Part shown: one piece after another, positions 33,213 through 43,458 of the stretch | Layout: every line of letters starts with the position of its first letter | Position numbering within the stretch: the first letter of the stretch is position 1 | DNA from: Vitrella brassicaformis | Lineage: Eukaryota; Sar; Vitrellaceae | Assembly: GCA_001179505.1 (NCBI GenBank) | Contig: CDMY01000227.1 | Coordinates: forward strand, 403,202-467,201 | Direction: 5' to 3' | Length of the DNA: 64,000 nucleotides | Notes under the pieces: model-generated | What the model was told of the DNA's origin: nothing | The model's input: only the letters and a program-made list of their open reading frames with translations | The model's database searches: none | Made by a program: the position numbers and the translations under genes

Positions 33213-34321
33213 TCACGCCCCTGCCATCCTGCCCTCATCGAGGGCCGCATCACTTTCACCACCCACACACACCTCCCTGACCAGCGCAGTGATCCAGGCA
33301 AAAGACGCCCGTGGCTGCGTCAAAAGGACATCGTACTCCTTCTGGTAGTCAGCGAAGAAGCGGTCGTCCGCCTCATTCTTCGCGTGGCCAAAGTCATAGA
33401 AGCCTACCTTGAGGACGGCGTCGACTGAGAGGCCCTTGACCACATGAGCGTCCCTGGGGCGGTCACCTGCACGACGGGCGACACGCATCATCAACAGCCG
33501 ACCTGCTGCCATCATCTTGCCCACCTATGACGAGCAGCCGCTTCGCCTCAGGCCTGGCGAAGAACTCTCTCGCCCACTTGGGCGCCATGTGTTTCGTGAA
33601 CGAGGACATAGGCATGCCACCCCCGCCACCATCACTCTCACTCTCCGGCCACCAGCTTGTCAGGACGCCCTCCTCGTCCCACACACACTCATTCGACAGG
33701 ATGGTCACGTTGCCATAAAGACACCCGTGCTGCTGCAGCACCTCGGAGATCACGTCAGTCACCTCAGCCGACACCACCAGAACAGGCACTCGCATCTCGT
33801 TGAGCAGGTGGAGGAACTCTTTGGCGCCTTCGCGCAGCCGCACGCCGGCATTGCGGACCATTGGGGGGATGAGAGAGCGTCTCAGACGGTGCTTGATGAG
33901 GAGTGCATGTCCGTAGAGCCACCATTTCTCACGGAGAAGGTGCTCGGGCCACTGCAGCTTCCCGGGCAGCACTGACGAGTACTTCTCGAAGTTGAGCAGA
34001 TCACCATACTCCTCTCTGAAGGCGTCACCAAGCGGCGATGTGGCCATGATGCCGTGACACTCCTGAAACGCATCCGAGTCGTGGCATCGTTTCGCATCAC
34101 ATCAATCATCGTCACGCTTCTCTTTTGTGTACCTGTCTGGGGTCGACGCTGGCGCATGTAATCGTCCTGTCGAAGTCAATGACGACGGCGAACTGCCCGT
34201 CCGACGAGCGCCTCAGCGCATTGATGAACGCTCTCCGCTTCAACGGATAGGCGTCAGACTGCCACACAGCGTCGTTTTGGCAGATCATCTTCGACTGGCC
34301 TTCAGGGAGTCTGCCCATCAT
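33213..34321 (-). CDS. NT5C3: Cytosolic pyrimidine 5'-nucleotidase (UMPH-1/NT5C3 family)
   Basis: Three exons join in phase to about 310 residues. HAD motif I is FAVVIDFDRTIT (DxDxT, nucleophile Asp). Motif II is VPVLVVSAEVTDVISEVL, a Ser in FSAG-like context. The family stretch GVRLREGAKEFLHLLNEM precedes it. The second exon junction rebuilds LLVIGDRPRDAHVVKG, the motif IV GDxxxD. NT5C3 enzymes dephosphorylate UMP and CMP. A Gly-rich loop (SESDGGGGGMPMSS) is extra. Of two tandem ATGs at 34321 and 34318, either gives about 49 residues before motif I, as in human NT5C3. A longer open frame upstream overlaps the divergent neighbour and lacks support. All catalytic residues I can check are present. 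Confidence 0.88.
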
Positions 34322-34475
34322 CGTCCTCTTCGCTTTTGGCGTCGCTTTCTCTGGCTGGGTTCGATCCCGAAAACCCTGCGAGCTTGGCGACTGGAGCTGA
34401 GGACGACGGAGCTTCCACCGTGGACGGAGACCGCGGGGAGTGCTGCTGTGTGCCTGAGTGTTTGAGCCATCCATC
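34322..34475. promoter_or_regulatory. Divergent promoter, 5'-nucleotidase / RS-rich gene
   Basis: 154-bp spacer. TGCGAGCT at 34377-34384 (CCTGCGAGCTTGG), 57 bp from the nucleotidase ATG and 92 bp from the other ATG. The nucleotidase frame stays open through it by chance. Confidence 0.5.
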
Positions 34476-36219
34476 ATGACGGCGGTGTCGTGTGGTCCTG
34501 TAGTGGTAGACGCCCTGGCTGGTGCATTCAAGCGAATGCACCCCGATGAGGACCTTTCTCTGCTCGACGACGATGCCTTCGAGGTGAGATGAATGACAAG
34601 AACCGACCGAGGGGAAACCTCACCGTAGATGGTATGGTTTCTGGTGCGGTGTTCCCCTGCTGCCTGTCTTATTGATTGCTCGTCCACAGGCACGGCTCCA
34701 GGCCTTCTACAGGAGGGTCAGTTCGGACACCTCACTGCACATGCTCGCGGCAACCATCAATTGTCATTCGTCGGTGTCCCGGTTTGTGTGTGTGTGTCTG
34801 TGTGTGCTGCGTGCAGTTAGCCGAGGAGACCGTCGCGGAGCTGCGCAACCCATCCAATGGCGGCCAGACCGTTGCACCCGCCACCCGAATTATTCAGATG
34901 CCAACTCGTGAGGTGGTCGCCGGCTGCGTCCACACGGCCCTCAAACACCTCGAGGACAACCCACACCTCCTCGCGCCGCCCTCTGCCGATGCGCAAGCCA
35001 GCCCTGCTGACGTCACCGCCAAAGAGGAGAGTGTCGCTGAGGGGGACAAGGGCGGCCAGATGTCGAGCACTGGCCTGCGGACGACCGCAGCAAGCGGGCC
35101 CGCAGCTGAGAGCGAAGCGTCGTCTGTCGTGGCCAACAAGGACAAGGACGAGGCCAAGACCGAGGCGCCTCAGGACGAGAAGGCGCCGGAGCAACGTGTC
35201 AATGGGAGCGTCAGGGGGGCGGCAGATGCTGCAGGTGGCCCACCCGCACCACCACCTAGCACCCACCAGGCAGCGAATGGCGCCCACGCCACTTCATTGT
35301 CAAACGGCAATCGGGGGCCGGGCAGCTTCTACGGGCCTCTGCGGAATGGCGCTGCTAATGGCGACCAAACAGACCAAAGAAAGCAAGACAACAAGGACGG
35401 TGGCCACGGTGAGCCGTGGCGCGAATGACCCTATCATCGTTCCTGATCCATCCCTCTGTGTGTTTGTGTGTTTGTGTGTGTGTGCGTCAGTCGTCCCCCT
35501 TGCAGTGGGTTTCCGCGAGCGCGAGATGAGCCCGTGCAGCAGCCGGTCGGCGTCGCGCCCACGAGACGACGATCGCGACCGCCGTAGTCACGGGAATCGG
35601 CAGCGGTCGCGGTCACCGCTGCGGCGCGATGGCCGTGATGAGAGGAGGGGCAGCGATAGGGGCAGCTCCGGGAGGGATCGGCCGCGGGATCATCACCAGC
35701 ATGGCCGATCGTACTACCCGGACCACGGCAACAGGTGAAACGAGTTTGACGGAATGGACTCGGATGGATGGACACCCGGAGTTACTGTCTGCTTCTCTCT
35801 CTCTGTGTGTGTGTGTGTGTGTGAGTATGGTGTTCAGCTACGACCGGCGCAGCAACGACTACTCCCCCTCTCGCAACTACAGCCACTATAGCTACGACAA
35901 CAGGGGCAGGAACACCACCACCAGCACCATCGCCGGCACGGGCCACTACTCCAACTACAGGCGGCGGCAGTCCCACAACGACTTCTACTTCTACAACAAT
36001 CATCATCATCATCAGAGAGGCCGCCGCAACGACAGCTATGATGACTATGACGACCGGCGTGACAGCAGGTGGTGGGAGAGGGGGGCCAACCGGTGGGACA
36101 ATGCCGACCCGTATCATTGGGAGACCTCCTACGGCTACCGCGGCCATGGGGGTGGGGGAGGGCATCAGGGGGGTGTGTTTGACCAGAGGCGGTGGGAGGA
36201 TAGGTCCATCAGACGGTAG
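34476..36219 (+). CDS. RS/RG-rich disordered protein, probable RNA-associated
   Basis: Five exons (34476 to about 34583, 34689 to about 34716, 34818-35416, about 35490-35731, about 35838-36219) join in phase to about 460 residues. The N-terminus (DEDLSLLDDDAFEARLQAFY, then LAEETVAEL and REVVAGCVHTALKHLEDN) is helical and may be a small domain I do not recognise. The middle is Ala/Glu/Lys/Pro disordered. The C-terminal 200 residues are dense in Arg-Ser, Arg-Asp and Arg-Gly: SRSASRPRDDDRDRRSHGNR, RSPLRRDGRDERRGSDRGSS, then Tyr/Asn/Arg-rich YSPSRNYSHYSYDNRGRN and a run of His. Such tails are typical of SR-type splicing factors and condensate-forming RNA-binding proteins, but no RRM or zinc finger is present. 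A role in RNA processing is inference from composition. Confidence 0.65.
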
Positions 36220-36433
36220 ATATAGATGACGATGACTGACACACCAGACTGACCGACTGACTGACAGGTGTATGTCTTGATGGATGGTGACAGCAAATGG
36301 GCTGTCTGTCGGTTTAGGTCTGTTTAGGTCTGTCTGGCCACGCGACACGCGACACGCGACACATAAATGTTCGCTTCATGCACCGCACCACCACTCGTCA
36401 AGGAAAAGACTCAAAGGAAATGTCTTAAGTCAC

Positions 36434-37596
36434 TCACCTGGCTGCCCCCGCGCCATAGCCCACCCACTCAATCTCATCCCCTTCGCCCCCGAACAGCCGG
36501 CCTGTGTGTGTGTGGTCGCCCACTGCCAGCCACACGGGCGTCTTGGCTCCCTCCTCGGGCGTCTTGAGTGTCGACGCCTTCTCGTAGCCCTCAGTCATTC
36601 CCGTCAGAATGAACCCAGGCGTGCACACTGCAGCAGCAACACAGATAGACACGCACATCATGATATATGTTGGCTCACACTTCTGTCTGTCTCTGGTGTG
36701 CAACACACTTCAGTTGTGTACCATTGATTTGCAGTTCAGAGTGTTGCCTCGCGATGATCCGAGTCCACAGATTGAGCACCGCCTTAGAGAATCCATACGT
36801 CTGCAGCCACCAGCCCCTCTCAGGGTGCATCTCGATGCGGCCCTCAGCGGCCGTCCCCTCCCAGCACCGAATGAAGTCTTCGACCAGCGCAACAAACGCC
36901 TCCTCGCCCATCCGCTCATCGAGCATCTCACGCCGCCTGTTGTCCCGCATTCTCTGCACGTTCATCATGCCAGCCCCCGAGGACACGTTGACCACCCTCC
37001 CTCCCCGGCACATGAGAGGCCGGAAGTGCCGAAAGCACCGCATGGCGCCGTACACGTTTGTTTCGACGGTTTCTCGCGCGTTGGTGTCTGCTCTCTTCTG
37101 CCAGTCGGGCTGCCATGGCACGTCGAGAGCGATGCCGGCGTTGTTGATGAGCGCATATACGCTGCCTTTGCCGTAAGCGGCCTCAATCTGCATCACACCC
37201 GTCCATATCCAGAGAGAGAAACAGCCGCTGCGTGACATAGATGGGTGGACGGCCGGATGGATGGATGGATAAGTGCTCTGATCCCACCTGCCGAGCGGCG
37301 TTTGCCACACTGTCCTCCGAAGTGACATCGAGCAGCAGCGGCTCCAGCCTCCCCTTCGCTGCCTCGGGCATCGCAGCCATGATGCTCTCCACCGCCTCGC
37401 GAGCCCTGTCGAGTTGTCTGCCGCAGAGAAACACCCTCACAGCTGGATCTGGGTCTTCACGCAAGAGCCTCTGGCAGATGGACTTGCCGATCCCGCGCGT
37501 AGCACCCGTAACGACGACTCCCTTGGTGTTGGTTTGCATCGCCAGTGCTAATGAGAACTGATGGATGAGCTGCAACAACCAGATGCAACGCAGCAT
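36434..37596 (-). CDS. Short-chain dehydrogenase/reductase (carbonyl reductase-like)
   Basis: About four exons, about 320 residues. Rossmann motif GVVVTGATRGIGKSICQRLL (TGxxxGIG), then LLLDVTSEDSV, YALINNAGIALD (NNAG), GRVVNVSSGAG, catalytic TYGFSKAVLN (YxxxK), and the CTPGFILTGM stretch after the active site. Length, an insertion between Ser and Tyr, and the end KTPVWLAVGDHTHTGRLFGG resemble CBR1-type carbonyl reductases, which reduce ketones with NADPH. Two starts: ATG 37596 adds MLRCIWLLQLIHQFSLALA, a possible signal or anchor; ATG 37539 begins the domain directly (MQTNTKGVVVTG). The stop TGA (36434-36436) lies in CAGGTGAGTGA, which is also a good donor, so one more exon cannot be excluded. 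Confidence 0.85.
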
Positions 37597-37731
37597 CCCC
37601 TACGTCCCCCAGGACCCGTTACCACCAATGCATCGCCTTCCTTCCTCCTCTGAGATCGCATGCATGTGCGAGCTTGAAAGGAAACGACTCAAAGCAGATC
37701 TCGCGAGATCTCCAGTCATTTTGTGTCGAGG
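37597..37731. promoter_or_regulatory. Divergent promoter, SDR / DNAJB12-like
   Basis: 135-bp spacer, the shortest. TGCGAGCTTGAA at 37667-37678, the same 12 bases as in the first divergent spacer (4397-4408), 58 and 72 bp from the two ATGs. A palindrome AGATCTCGCGAGATCT follows at about 37696-37711. Confidence 0.5.
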
Positions 37732-40009
37732 ATGGAGGGCACACCCCATGGCAGCAGCAACAAGGACGAAGCGCTTAAGTGCAGGGCTCTCGGCGTGAAG
37801 GCACTCAAGGAGGATGACCCTGCCAAGGCAAGCAAACAAGCCTGACTGACACCAAGGAAGGAAAGAAGGACAGATCAGCCACCTCACACCTCCCGCTTTC
37901 ACTCATATGTGTGCATGGGTGTCCGTGTCTGTCTGCATGTGATTTTCTGTATGCATCATGATCCGCAGGCCGTCAGGATGTTCGAGCGTGCGCAGCGGAT
38001 GTATCCCGAGGAGGCGGTCAACTCATACCTCATCAAGGCGCGAGCCCAGCTGGCACAGAAGGACTCCCACTCATCCAGCAGCAATACCGCTGCCACCACA
38101 TCATCAGCCGCCCACTCCCCCGACTCGGCTGCCCACCAGCACCAGCCCAACGGACACCCGTCACACCCATCCGGCCAGCCGGCACCCACCAGCTCATCGT
38201 CTGTGTCGATGTCTGCTGCGGGCGCGACGCCTCCGCCTCCCAATTTCATGAAGATGCCCTCGCCCGACGGCAAGACCACTGCCAATGGCGGGGCTGCTAG
38301 TGGTGGTGGTGGTGGAGGAAGGACAGAGCGCTCGTACAGTGAGGAGCAGGAGAAGGCGTGTCGGCAGATCCTGAAGCACAGGAACCACTACGACGCGCTG
38401 GGGGTGCCGAAGAATGCCAACGAAGACGCCATCAAGAAGGCATATAGGAAGGTATAGCTAGCTGATAGGCAGGGTGGACCACCCTTGTGTGCAGTGCACA
38501 GGGAGGGGTGGATTGCACAGGGAGGGGTGGATTGCTCCTGTGCTGTGTGTGTATGTGGTATCTATCTATCACATCACACTGCCACACTGCCTGGAATGGA
38601 TGGATGCAATGCAGCTGGCGCTTCAGCTGCATCCTGACAAGAACCAGGCCCCGAGTGCTGAGGAGGCCTTCAAGAGGGTGGCGCGGGCCTTCCAGTGCCT
38701 CAGCGATGCCAACAGGAGGGCCATGTACGATCAATTCGGTGGGTGGGCAGGCACAGACAGACCAATCAATCGCCACACTCACACTCACACACAAACAGAC
38801 GGTCGCTCCTCTGCACTGCACGTTCGTGTAGGCGATGACGAGGAGGTGCCTCAGCAGTACCGTGATCAGTTCGACAAAGACCTGCTCACACCCGAGGTCA
38901 CACACGCAGACATTCATTCACACACTCACGAGATACTTATAGGCCACACAGTGGCTTCTGGACTGGCTGCATGACCCAATCGAGCGCGTGTTTGTCCGTC
39001 CGCGTGTGTGTGTGTGTGTGTGTGTGCAGGAGTTGTTCCAGGCGTTCTTCTCGACCGAGGTGGGCCCTGACGGCCTCTCGCACGTCGTCCCCAAAGTCCG
39101 CAACCCGCCCCCGACAGAGTGAGTGACGTGCAGCCATTCTTGACGGATATGTGTAGCTACCTACATATGTGTGTGTGTGTGTGCAGAGGTCAGCGTTATG
39201 TGATGCAGGCCATGCAGCTGCTGCCGATCGTGGCCATCGTGGCCGTCTCGTTCATCTCAAGCAACATCGGCAAGGTCAGTCAGTCAGCCACACGAACTAC
39301 CATCGCACCCCCCCACACACGTCTTCGTGTCTGTGTGTCTCTCTGGGTGTCTGTGTGGTTCATTCAGAGCCCCAGGTACAGCCTGTCATCGTCTGACAAG
39401 TACCCCGTTCGGCGCGAGACCAGCCGGCTGGGCCTCACCTACTTCCTCACGCGAGAGATGGCCGCCTCCACCGACAAGAAGCCACACAAGCGGGACCTCA
39501 AGGTGAGTGGAGTGGGAGGCAACGAATCACACACGCCATAGCTGATACGGACAGATGTCAGCTATGGCTCGATTCCCTGATCCACTGTGCATACAGCTGG
39601 AGCACCACATCGAGCAGCAGCACATCGACAAGCTCGTGAAGGCCTGCCGAGGAAGCCAGCAGCTGCAGCACAAGGGTTAGATGGGCGGAGGGGGGGTGGG
39701 TGGGTCGTGTGCTCAACTTGTCACCCCCTCTCTGCTCTGTTTGCCCTTCCTTCATCCATCCATCGGTCAGCCAAGGGGTCTGAGGGCGGCGAGCCGACTG
39801 CTGCTCCCAAAGTAGACACATCATCTTGCGAAAGACTGCACGAGATAAAGGTGACTGAGTGAGGGGCACAAAGGGGCGAGACAAATCAGATGGATGTCGT
39901 CATCCCTGGCCGCCGTGTGTGTTGTGTGTGTCGTGTGGCGCAGAATGCCCACTATATCGCTCCGGGTTTCCGGATCCCCCCCCTGTCGCAGCTCATGGCG
40001 GCCACCTAG
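37732..40009 (+). CDS. DNAJB12: DNAJB12/DNAJB14-like ER J-domain protein (DUF1977)
   Basis: About eight exons, roughly 420 residues. Exon 1 (37732-37827, 32 codons, ending KALKEDDPAK) joins exon 2 (37969 on, AVRMFERAQRMYPEEAVNSY) in phase 0 across a GC-AG intron (AAG/GCAAGC...CAG). Together they match the N-terminal TPR-like helix pair of DNAJB12. After a Ser/Pro/Gly linker comes the J domain: HYDALGVPKNANEDAIKKAY, then ALQLHPDKNQAP (HPD intact) and MYDQFG. The C-terminal DUF1977 part has one membrane helix (MQLLPIVAIVAVSFISSN) followed by SPRYSLSSSDKYPVRRETSR, typical of DNAJB12/14. In animals these ER-membrane J proteins work with cytosolic Hsp70 in ER-associated degradation. Ends PPLSQLMAAT. 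Family match extends over the full length. Confidence 0.9.
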
Positions 40010-40497
40010 ACAGACAGACAGACACGTGTTTGTGTTGTGTGTGCTGCAAAGCACTACAATCATTGCACTCCGATCCATGCTCTCTGCGCGTGAAGTTAGT
40101 GACCCGACAATGGCGTGTGTGGGTGTGGCGTGACTGACTGACTGAGTGCATTTGATAGGGAGCCGAGGCCGTCGAGCTGAAGTGTGTGACGTGCGCTGGA
40201 TGGATGGATCCGCACAGACACACAGACAAACACTAATGCATCCCTGGGTGTGTGTGTGTGTGTGTGGTGATTTAAGTAGGTGTGAGTGGAGAATGCAGCC
40301 CCTACACAGAGCAGCCATCCAGCAACTCGGGCACAGTCGCGACAGCGATCGGCGAGCTGTGAAAGAGCAAGAAGAGGTTCGCGCATGCAAATTCATCGCA
40401 GAAGCGACATGCTGTCCCTCACATGCAAACCCCCTTGCACCAAACAGATCGATCTGTGAGGGAACGGCCCATCTGAGGAGTCAATTCATTCATTCAT
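40010..40497. other. Tail-to-tail spacer, no gene seen
   Basis: 488 bp with a (TG)n run at about 40247-40264 and a CATT run at 40485-40499. A GCGAGCT occurs near 40350, away from any gene start. No gene recognised. Confidence 0.45.
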
Positions 40498-42215
40498 TCA
40501 TCCATTGGCTGCAGCATTGTCCTGCAGTGCCCTGAGATCCGCCTCGTGGTCACACTCATGGTCTTCCCCCCTGAACGATACCGGCTTCTCTTCCCGAAGA
40601 GTCTGAGACTCGCTGATGTTCCCCTTGTCGGCCTGGTCGTGGCTCTGTGTGTGCGGAGGGCCGGCCTCTGCGGTTGGCTGGCCGCGCGGCGCATTCGTAG
40701 TATGTTTGCGATGCAGTGTGTCGTGGAGCTCCCTGACGCGGTCGCGTGCTGTCCACTTGAGGGTGCTCTGGCGGGCGGACAAGAGGGTCAGCATACTTAC
40801 ATGCAAGTTCCACTCTTGCTTTCTGCCGTGTGTATGTGCTTGCCTTGGGGAAGGGTCTCTCACAAATGGTGCAGTTGAAGTGGTCGTTTCCGTGCTCGCA
40901 GCTGGCGGACTGCAGAGACAGATAGACAGACAGACAGACACAGACTGGCATAAAGCATATGTGCGGCCGCTGCCCGCCTACGTGTTGGTCCCGGAGAGCT
41001 TGGCTGTCTCGCATTTGTTTGTCCAGGGCCTGGCGGACGGCCTTCTGCTGCTCACGGCGAGCCTGTAGCCCACCACACACACAGCATTTCTTTCCTTCCA
41101 TTAGATTGTCCCCATTGTCCCCCGTCTCGCTTTGCTGACCTGCAAGCCCCTTTGTCTGTCCTGCTCCATCTCCTCGGCCGCGCGGCGCACCGCCTCCTTG
41201 TCTTTCTCTCGCTCCTCAGCCTGATACACTCAAAGAGAGACACATGATGCATCGACCGGGTTTTGATAGTGTGCACGACGACCCGCCCTTCCACCCACTC
41301 GCCTGTTTCTTGGCCATGGCATCCCTTCTCTCCATGCTCTGCTTCCACGCGTCCTGCAGCCTCGAATCGGGCGGGGGTGCGGGCGGCGGGGGTGCTTCAC
41401 TTTGCAGATGACTTGCCGCTTCGTCCTGCGTCTTGCGGCGGGCCTCGGCCAGCTCGTCCATCTGACGCTTTAAAGCGGCGGCATAAGCCTCGCGCGCTGC
41501 CCTGCAGTAAAGGCTTCATTAATGAGTCATGGGGAGGGCGGCTAAGGTGTGTGCTGACTTTGCTTGAGCTCCAGTGAGGCACCTCTCATCGATGGGGAGT
41601 GAGGTGCCCGAAGCGTCACTAAATGACAAATACACCAAAAAGAGGACCATGTGTGCCTTCAGTGCTGCATGTGTGAGCCACTAACGGGCGCTTGCGCTGC
41701 TGCCTGATCTTGTTGAGGTCTTCTCTCTGCTTGTCCAGATGACTGCGATAATCAGACTTCTGTTTCTTCAAAGCCGCCTGGAGGTCATCGGCCTCTCTCT
41801 GCAGCTCCTCAGTCGACGGCGGCGCCGTGCCCGTCTTCCTTGCCCTCTCAGCCCCCTCCCGCCGCAGCTGCTCATTCTCCTCCATCTGCTGCCTCAACGT
41901 GTCAGCAAACTGACGCCGAAAGGCATGTGCGTCTGACTCACCGCCCCGGGCCACCTCACTGCCGATGTCCAGGCTGGTCTGGGTGGGGCCCTTGTGCTGC
42001 TGGGCGGCCATTCGCCTTTCCTCCAGGTCTCTCTTCTGCTGATCCAGCATGTCCTTGTACCTGTTGGTGCGGGCCTTGATGCCGCCCCGGACGTCACAGC
42101 CATCGCAAATCCATCCTGACTCGGCGGATGCAGCGGTTAATGGACGGAGGTCTGTGATTTCTGGGGCAGGGAGGTCTGCGATGGGGAGGGCCGGTGGGGC
42201 CTCGGCTGTTGCCAT
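40498..42215 (-). CDS. Coiled-coil protein with C-terminal Cys/His pair motif
   Basis: About seven exons, perhaps 400-450 residues, ATG at 42215 (MATAEAPPALPIADLPAPEI). The body is charged coiled coil with repeated patterns of the form YxxxLDxQRxDLxxxR: NRYKDMLDQQKRDLEERRMA, FRRQFADTLRQQMEENEQLR, YRSHLDKQREDLNKIRQQRK, LKRQMDELAEARRKTQDEAA, AVRQALDKQMRDSQALRDQH. Near the C-terminus CEHGNDHFNCTICERPFPK holds three Cys and two His that could bind zinc. Ends LRALQDNAAANG. Similar periodic coiled coils occur in ciliary/basal-body proteins, but I cannot name the family. A small exon near 41600-41640 is uncertain. Confidence 0.62.
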
Positions 42216-42405
42216 CGGAAATGACGAGGGGTTCTGCGTACCCCTTCGGGGGCGGGGGCAAGGTCCCCGTGAGATTAACGAACGAACGAACGAATGAACG
42301 AACGAACGAACGGCGCAGTTGGCGATTAGGGTGCGAGCTCTTGGGGGCGCCCCCATGCATGCAAACTGGAAGAACCACACGGCGGCAGCGATTGAGAGCG
42401 GCGCC
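42216..42405. promoter_or_regulatory. Divergent promoter, coiled-coil gene / giant CNB gene
   Basis: 190 bp. It contains a 20-bp element (42254-42273) identical to 22070-22089, an (AACG)n microsatellite (42277-42312), and TGCGAGCT at 42332-42339. If translation began at the earlier in-frame ATG (42355) the motif would be only 15 bp upstream; with 42406 it is 67 bp, as in the other spacers. Confidence 0.5.
42277..42312. repeat. (AACG)n microsatellite
   Basis: Nine tetranucleotide units with one variant (AATG), in a divergent promoter spacer. Confidence 0.9.
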
Positions 42406-43427
42406 ATGTCGTCGCGTGTTCGGGCGTCAGTGTTGCTTCAGAGCGCTGCAGCAGGGGATGCCACCCCGGCCGCCAGCGCACCGCCGGCTGTACAAACACC
42501 AAAGGGAGAAGGGCAGCTGGACCAGGCGGTGAGTGAGAACAGGGCCGCATGCCATTGGGGAAAGTGATCAGTGATTGGCACTCTGACATGGGGTGCAGGA
42601 CGTGGATCGTGCCCTGCGCATCCTATCGGCCGTCCCGCCGAGACGCCGAATGCCGAAAGACATCGAGGTGAGTAATACATCTGCAGGCGAGCACAGCACG
42701 GCGGTCAATCCACTCATTGTAGAGGGATATGTCCCTCTTTCTTTGTGGGTCTGTCACGTCAGGTGTTGCGTAAAGTGCTGGTGACGGCCCGTGTGTTTGC
42801 TGACCTGGAGGACTCGGCGCTCAATCGGCTGTGTCAGGCTGTGTGGTGGTGCGGCACACATGAACCACAGAAGAGTCCACTGCACGCTCCTGCCGACCGA
42901 CAGCCGGAACTTAGGCGAATCAATCGCCACCTTTCTGTCTGTGTTGCAGGCAGAGGTTCGCCCCCAAACGAGTGGTCGTCCTTGAGGGTGTGGGATGCAC
43001 ACATACACATACATCATGTGCACGCAGGGGCCATTCATTCTCTCCTCAACAACATGTTTCTCGCTTTTTTGTGCAGGCGATGAGTCCGAGTGCTTCTACC
43101 TCATCCTGCGCGGCACTGTCGGGGTCTTCCGGAGGGTGAAAACGCCGAAAGGCTAGTCGCCATCTACGGCGCATCTTTCTGTGTGGGTGGCGTGTGCGTG
43201 TTGTGCAGAACCAGCGCGGCCGCGAGCAGCACCTGACGGACCTACACGTAAGTAAGTGAAAGCTAGGACCATGAGCTCACTGCTGTGCGGTCCACAAAGC
43301 GCCATCTCGCGCTCTCTCTGTGTCTTGCTCATCAGGTCGGCCAGGCGTTTGGCGAATGGGGCCTCATCCGAAAGGAGAAAAGGTGGGATCGACTCGTGCA
43401 GACAACGTTGCGATGTGTGATGGGACG

Positions 43428-43458
<31 letters not shown>

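Noticed and set aside
34322-34693. N-terminal extension of the 5'-nucleotidase frame
   Set aside because: It overlaps the divergent RS-rich gene, opens without an ATG at its far end, and would exceed the family's N-terminal length.
42254-42273. The shared 20-mer as a spliced-leader acceptor or leader sequence
   Set aside because: It lacks the leader-donor arrangement expected and sits in promoter spacers. Two copies are too few to argue trans-splicing.
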